Below are positions 61,177 through 64,000 of a DNA stretch of 64,000 bases, one piece after another. The DNA is from Rhizobium sp. BK602. GTDB taxonomy: Bacteria > Pseudomonadota > Alphaproteobacteria > Rhizobiales > Rhizobiaceae. The DNA is taken from the NCBI RefSeq assembly GCF_014195095.1, contig NZ_JACIBC010000002.1:496001-560000 (forward strand). Direction: 5' to 3'. Position 1 is the first letter of the stretch; each line of letters begins with the position of its first letter. A program made the translations under genes and the position numbers. The notes beneath the pieces were generated by a model that saw only the letters and a list, made by a program, of their open reading frames with translations, was not told the origin of the DNA and made no database searches.

Positions 61177-62042
61177 CCGACCGCTCTTCCAGGCATGTCA
61201 CCATTGTCGAGATGGCGCCGCGCGACGGCCTGCAGAACGAAAAGCAGCCGATCGACACGGCCGGGAAGATCGTGCTGGTCGATCTCTTGTCCGATTGCGG
61301 TTTCGAGCGCATCGAGGTCACCAGCTTCGTCAGCCCGAAATGGGTACCGCAGCTTGCCGACGCGACCGAGGTCATGGCCGGGATCAAGCGTCGGCCGGGC
61401 GTGCGCTATGCGGCGCTGACGCCCAACATGCAGGGTTTCGAGGCGGCGGTCGCCGCCGGGGCCGATGACGTGGCGATTTTCGCCTCGGCGTCCGAAACCT
61501 TCTCGATGCGCAACATCAATTGCTCGATAGCAGACAGTATCGAGCGCTTCCGGCCGGTGGCGATGGCAAGCCGCGAGCGCGGTATCCCGCTGCGTGGCTA
61601 TGTGAGCTGCGTCGTCGAGTGCCCCTATGAAGGCGCCGTGCCGTCGGCGAGCGCCGCCGGTGTCGCCCGGCAATTGGCGGAGCTGGGCTGCTACGAGATC
61701 AGCCTCGGCGACACGATCGGCAGGGGAACGCCGGAGGCGGTCAACCGGATGCTGGAGGCCGTGCTCGGCGCGCTGCCCGCCGGCATGCTCGCCGGCCATT
61801 TTCATGATACGTCCGGCCGGGCTTTGGACAACATCGCCGTTGCCCTGGAGCGCGGCTTGCGCGTCTTCGATGCGGCCGCCGGCGGCCTTGGCGGCTGTCC
61901 CTTCGCGCCGGGCGCCAAGGGCAATGTCGACACCGTCGCGGTTCACGACTACCTGACGACGCAGGGCTACGAGACCGGCCTCAACGAGGAAAAGCTCGCC
62001 CACGCCGCCGCCTATGCCCGCAGCCTCAGGAGCGCCTCATGA
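61173..62042 (+). CDS. mvaB: Hydroxymethylglutaryl-CoA lyase (LiuE/MvaB)
   Basis: A 289-residue TIM-barrel lyase that cleaves HMG-CoA to acetoacetate and acetyl-CoA. Signatures are EMAPRDGLQNEKQPIDTAGK (catalytic Arg and Asp), LGDTIGRGTPEAVNRML, GHFHDTSGRALDN (metal-binding HFHD) and AAGGLGGCPFAPGAKGN (mobile Cys). It completes leucine breakdown. Both ends overlap neighbours by four bases. Confidence 0.95.
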   Translation: MTDRSSRHVTIVEMAPRDGLQNEKQPIDTAGKIVLVDLLSDCGFERIEVTSFVSPKWVPQLADATEVMAGIKRRPGVRYAALTPNMQGFEAAVAAGADDVAIFASASETFSMRNINCSIADSIERFRPVAMASRERGIPLRGYVSCVVECPYEGAVPSASAAGVARQLAELGCYEISLGDTIGRGTPEAVNRMLEAVLGALPAGMLAGHFHDTSGRALDNIAVALERGLRVFDAAAGGLGGCPFAPGAKGNVDTVAVHDYLTTQGYETGLNEEKLAHAAAYARSLRSAS

Positions 62043-62821
62043 CATCGCAAACGATCCGGATCGCCATCGACGGGCGCGGCGTCGCCAGCCTGACACTGGC
62101 GCGCCCGGACAAGCACAATGCGCTTTCGGCCGAGATGATCGATGCCTTGACCACCGCTGCCCGCGATCTCGGTCGCGACAGGGCGGTCCGGGTCGTGGTG
62201 CTGCGTGGCGAGGGTGCGAGCTTTTGCGCCGGTGGCGATCTCGGCTGGATGCGTGCCCAGTTCGAGGCAACGCGCGAAGGCCGCATGGTCGAGGCGCGGC
62301 GGCTGGCCATGCTGTTCAAGGTGCTGAACGAACTGCCGAAACCGCTGATCGCTCGTGTCCACGGCAATGCCTTTGGCGGCGGCATCGGCATTCTCAGCGT
62401 CTGCGACATGGTGATATCAGCCGCCACCGCCCGCTTCGGCCTGACGGAAGTGCGCCTCGGCATCATCCCTGCTACCATCAGCCCCTATGTCGTCGCCCGC
62501 ATCGGCGAGGCGCAGGCCCGTCCGCTCTTCATCTCCGGCAAGGTCATCGATGCCTGGCAGGCGCATGCCGCCGGCCTGCTGTCGCGCGTCGTTGCCGAGG
62601 AGGCGCTCGACGAGGCCGTCGAATCCGAGATCCGTCATCTGCTCGCCGCCTCGCCGGAGGCCAGCGCCCGCGCGAAGGCGCTGGCGCGGTCCCTCGGCAT
62701 GCCGATCACCGACGCGGTGATTGATCGGGTCATCGAGCAACTGGTGGAGGCTTGGGAGAGCGACGAGGCGAAGGAGGGACTGGCGGCCTTCTTCGAGCGG
62801 CGCCCGCCCAGGTGGCGTTAA
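62039..62821 (+). CDS. Methylglutaconyl-CoA hydratase (LiuC, crotonase family)
   Basis: A 260-residue crotonase. LTLARPDKHNALSAEMIDALT, FCAGGDLGWMR (oxyanion hole) and VHGNAFGGGIGILSVCDMVI fit the family. By neighbourhood it hydrates 3-methylglutaconyl-CoA to HMG-CoA. It is the last gene of the cluster. Confidence 0.88.
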   Translation: MTSQTIRIAIDGRGVASLTLARPDKHNALSAEMIDALTTAARDLGRDRAVRVVVLRGEGASFCAGGDLGWMRAQFEATREGRMVEARRLAMLFKVLNELPKPLIARVHGNAFGGGIGILSVCDMVISAATARFGLTEVRLGIIPATISPYVVARIGEAQARPLFISGKVIDAWQAHAAGLLSRVVAEEALDEAVESEIRHLLAASPEASARAKALARSLGMPITDAVIDRVIEQLVEAWESDEAKEGLAAFFERRPPRWR

Positions 62822-62840
62822 AGCAATAAGATAGGGCAAC

Positions 62841-64000
62841 TCAGGCGACCCTGTTGCGCTCCACCGTCAACTGCGGAAAAGCGCTGCTCCCCGTGGCCGC
62901 GAGATCGCCCGATGCCGGCTTGTCCCACAGGAAGCCGATGATCGCGCCTTTTTCAACCTGCTGGAACAGGTTGTCGCTGATGATGGCCGAGCCGGCGCCC
63001 TCGGCCACGGAGACGACGCAGCCGATGCCGGCCTGGCGGATGATATTGCCGGTGGCGACGAGATTTCTGAGATAGGGACCCCAGCCAAGCTTCAGCCCCC
63101 AGAGCGGTGCGCCTTCGACGAGATTGTCGGCGATCAGCGTATCGGCCTCGGCGGATATGCCGATGCCGAAGCCGCTTTCCTGAGGGTAGGGGCCGGTCGG
63201 CGACAGGTTGCGGACGATGTTGCCGGTGATGCTGGCAAGCCGGCCGCCCTTGTCGAAATTCGCAACCGCGATGCCATTCGCGGCGCCATCGATGATGTTG
63301 CCGCTGATGGTGGCACCTTCGAACTCGAATTCACAGAAGATCGCCGCTTCGCCGGAGCGCAGGCATTGATTGCCCGATATCTGCACGTTCGATGCCGAAT
63401 TGGCGCGGATCGCCGTAAAGGCGCAATCGGCGATCCGGTTCCCGGAGACCAGAACGCCGTCGGCGCGGAACACATTGATGCCGTTGCCGTTCTGGCCGGT
63501 GCCGCCGTCCCTGGCGCCGATGCGGGCGATGCGGTTGCCGCTGACGATGCTGCCGTCCTCGCCCTTGGCCCAGCGATGGATGAGGATGCCGCCATTGCCG
63601 CAATCCTCGACGCTATTGTTCGTGATCGTCAAACCGGCTGATTGGACGGAATAAAGACCGGCATCGGCCGCGCCGGATATATGGCTGCGCTCGATCCGTC
63701 CGCCGCAGCGTTCCAGTCGCAGCGCATGCTTGCGGCTGCCGGCAATCTCGCAATTGTCGATCAGCAGCTGGTCGACGCCGGCAAATTGCAGCAGCCCGCC
63801 GGCATAATCGCCGAGCCAGCGATTGCCGCCATCCAGCACCAGACCGGACAGCTCGATGCGCTTAGCCTTGTCGGCGCTGATCAGATGGCCGTCGCCGCCA
63901 TAGACCAGCCGCGAAGCGCCGGGCACGCCGGAGATGCGGGCATTATCCGGCAGCGTCAGGTTCGAAACCTCGTAGTTGCCGGGCGGCAGAAAGAGTGGCC
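62841..64000 (-). CDS. Parallel beta-helix protein, TIGR03808-like (5' partial)
   Basis: The frame is open to the right edge of the window, so the N-terminus, including any signal peptide, is missing. The visible 386 residues are many short repeats of a beta-helix (LDGGNRWLGDYAGGLLQFAG, HISGAADAGLYSVQSAGLTI, NNSVEDCGNGGILI). The first part (PLFLPPGNYEVSNLTLPDNA, ISGVPGASR) matches the entry of TIGR03808, a Tat-exported repeat protein of Rhizobiales. The function is unknown; the fold is that of polysaccharide-acting enzymes. It ends 20 bases from the liuC stop. Confidence 0.78.
   Translation of the reverse strand, partial: PLFLPPGNYEVSNLTLPDNARISGVPGASRLVYGGDGHLISADKAKRIELSGLVLDGGNRWLGDYAGGLLQFAGVDQLLIDNCEIAGSRKHALRLERCGGRIERSHISGAADAGLYSVQSAGLTITNNSVEDCGNGGILIHRWAKGEDGSIVSGNRIARIGARDGGTGQNGNGINVFRADGVLVSGNRIADCAFTAIRANSASNVQISGNQCLRSGEAAIFCEFEFEGATISGNIIDGAANGIAVANFDKGGRLASITGNIVRNLSPTGPYPQESGFGIGISAEADTLIADNLVEGAPLWGLKLGWGPYLRNLVATGNIIRQAGIGCVVSVAEGAGSAIISDNLFQQVEKGAIIGFLWDKPASGDLAATGSSAFPQLTVERNRVA

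Overview
The window is about 62% GC chromosomal DNA of an alphaproteobacterium, most likely Rhizobiaceae (Rhizobium/Agrobacterium relatives). The reasons are a Porin_2-type porin, a betIBA operon, a Rhizobium etli-type asparaginase, a TIGR03808-like Rhizobiales beta-helix protein, rhizobial palindromic intergenic repeats and the leucine-degradation gene order ivd-mccB-ridA-mccA-mvaB-liuC. Names rest on reading translations by eye; no database search was possible.

Region 1 (1 to about 17058) is the right part of a tailed prophage. It holds a Mu-like contractile-tail module (tape measure, gpN split in two, gpP, gp45, gp46, baseplate J/gp47, gp48, tail fibre and beta-helix tail spike). An O-acetyltransferase cargo gene follows on the other strand, then a lysis cassette (holin, SAR-type GH24 endolysin, nested Rz/Rz1 spanins). 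Next come a leftward regulatory cluster with a promoter whose spacer is filled by a perfect palindrome, small Cys-rich proteins and a secreted thermonuclease. The phage ends at a truncated 3' copy of a tRNA-Pro(CGG) gene (17013-17058), which I read as the right attachment site. The integrase and head genes lie outside the window.

Region 2 (17.3-34 kb) holds a secreted pentapeptide-repeat protein and a methionine-sulfoxide repair cluster (fRMsr, MsrB, MsrA and a coupled DUF6314-like gene). A LysR regulator, a methyltransferase, DAHP synthase (aroG) behind a leader-peptide attenuator rich in Phe and Tyr codons, and a porin follow. Then come an efflux pump with a divergent LysR gene, the sulfate-assimilation genes cysH-cysD-cysN opposite a Cys-containing Rrf2 regulator, and a ClC chloride channel.

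Region 3 (34-51.3 kb) holds a toxin-antitoxin pair, betI-betB-betA (choline to glycine betaine), HdeD, an orphan ParD-like antitoxin and an EAL-CBS-GGDEF protein. It continues with a quinone oxidoreductase, an MFS pump with a divergent Cys-rich regulator sharing an operator, a second toxin-antitoxin pair, an asparaginase, a DeoR regulator, a DUF4406-like protein, two glutathione transferases and a GcvA-like LysR regulator.

Region 4 (51.7-64 kb) is amino-acid catabolism: a fused indolepyruvate:ferredoxin oxidoreductase, then the leucine/isovalerate pathway, interrupted by an antisense hicAB module between ivd and mccB. The window ends inside a beta-helix protein gene. The most unusual signals are the aroG attenuator, the tRNA-Pro attachment scar, several promoter/operator pairs visible by eye and the hicAB insertion.
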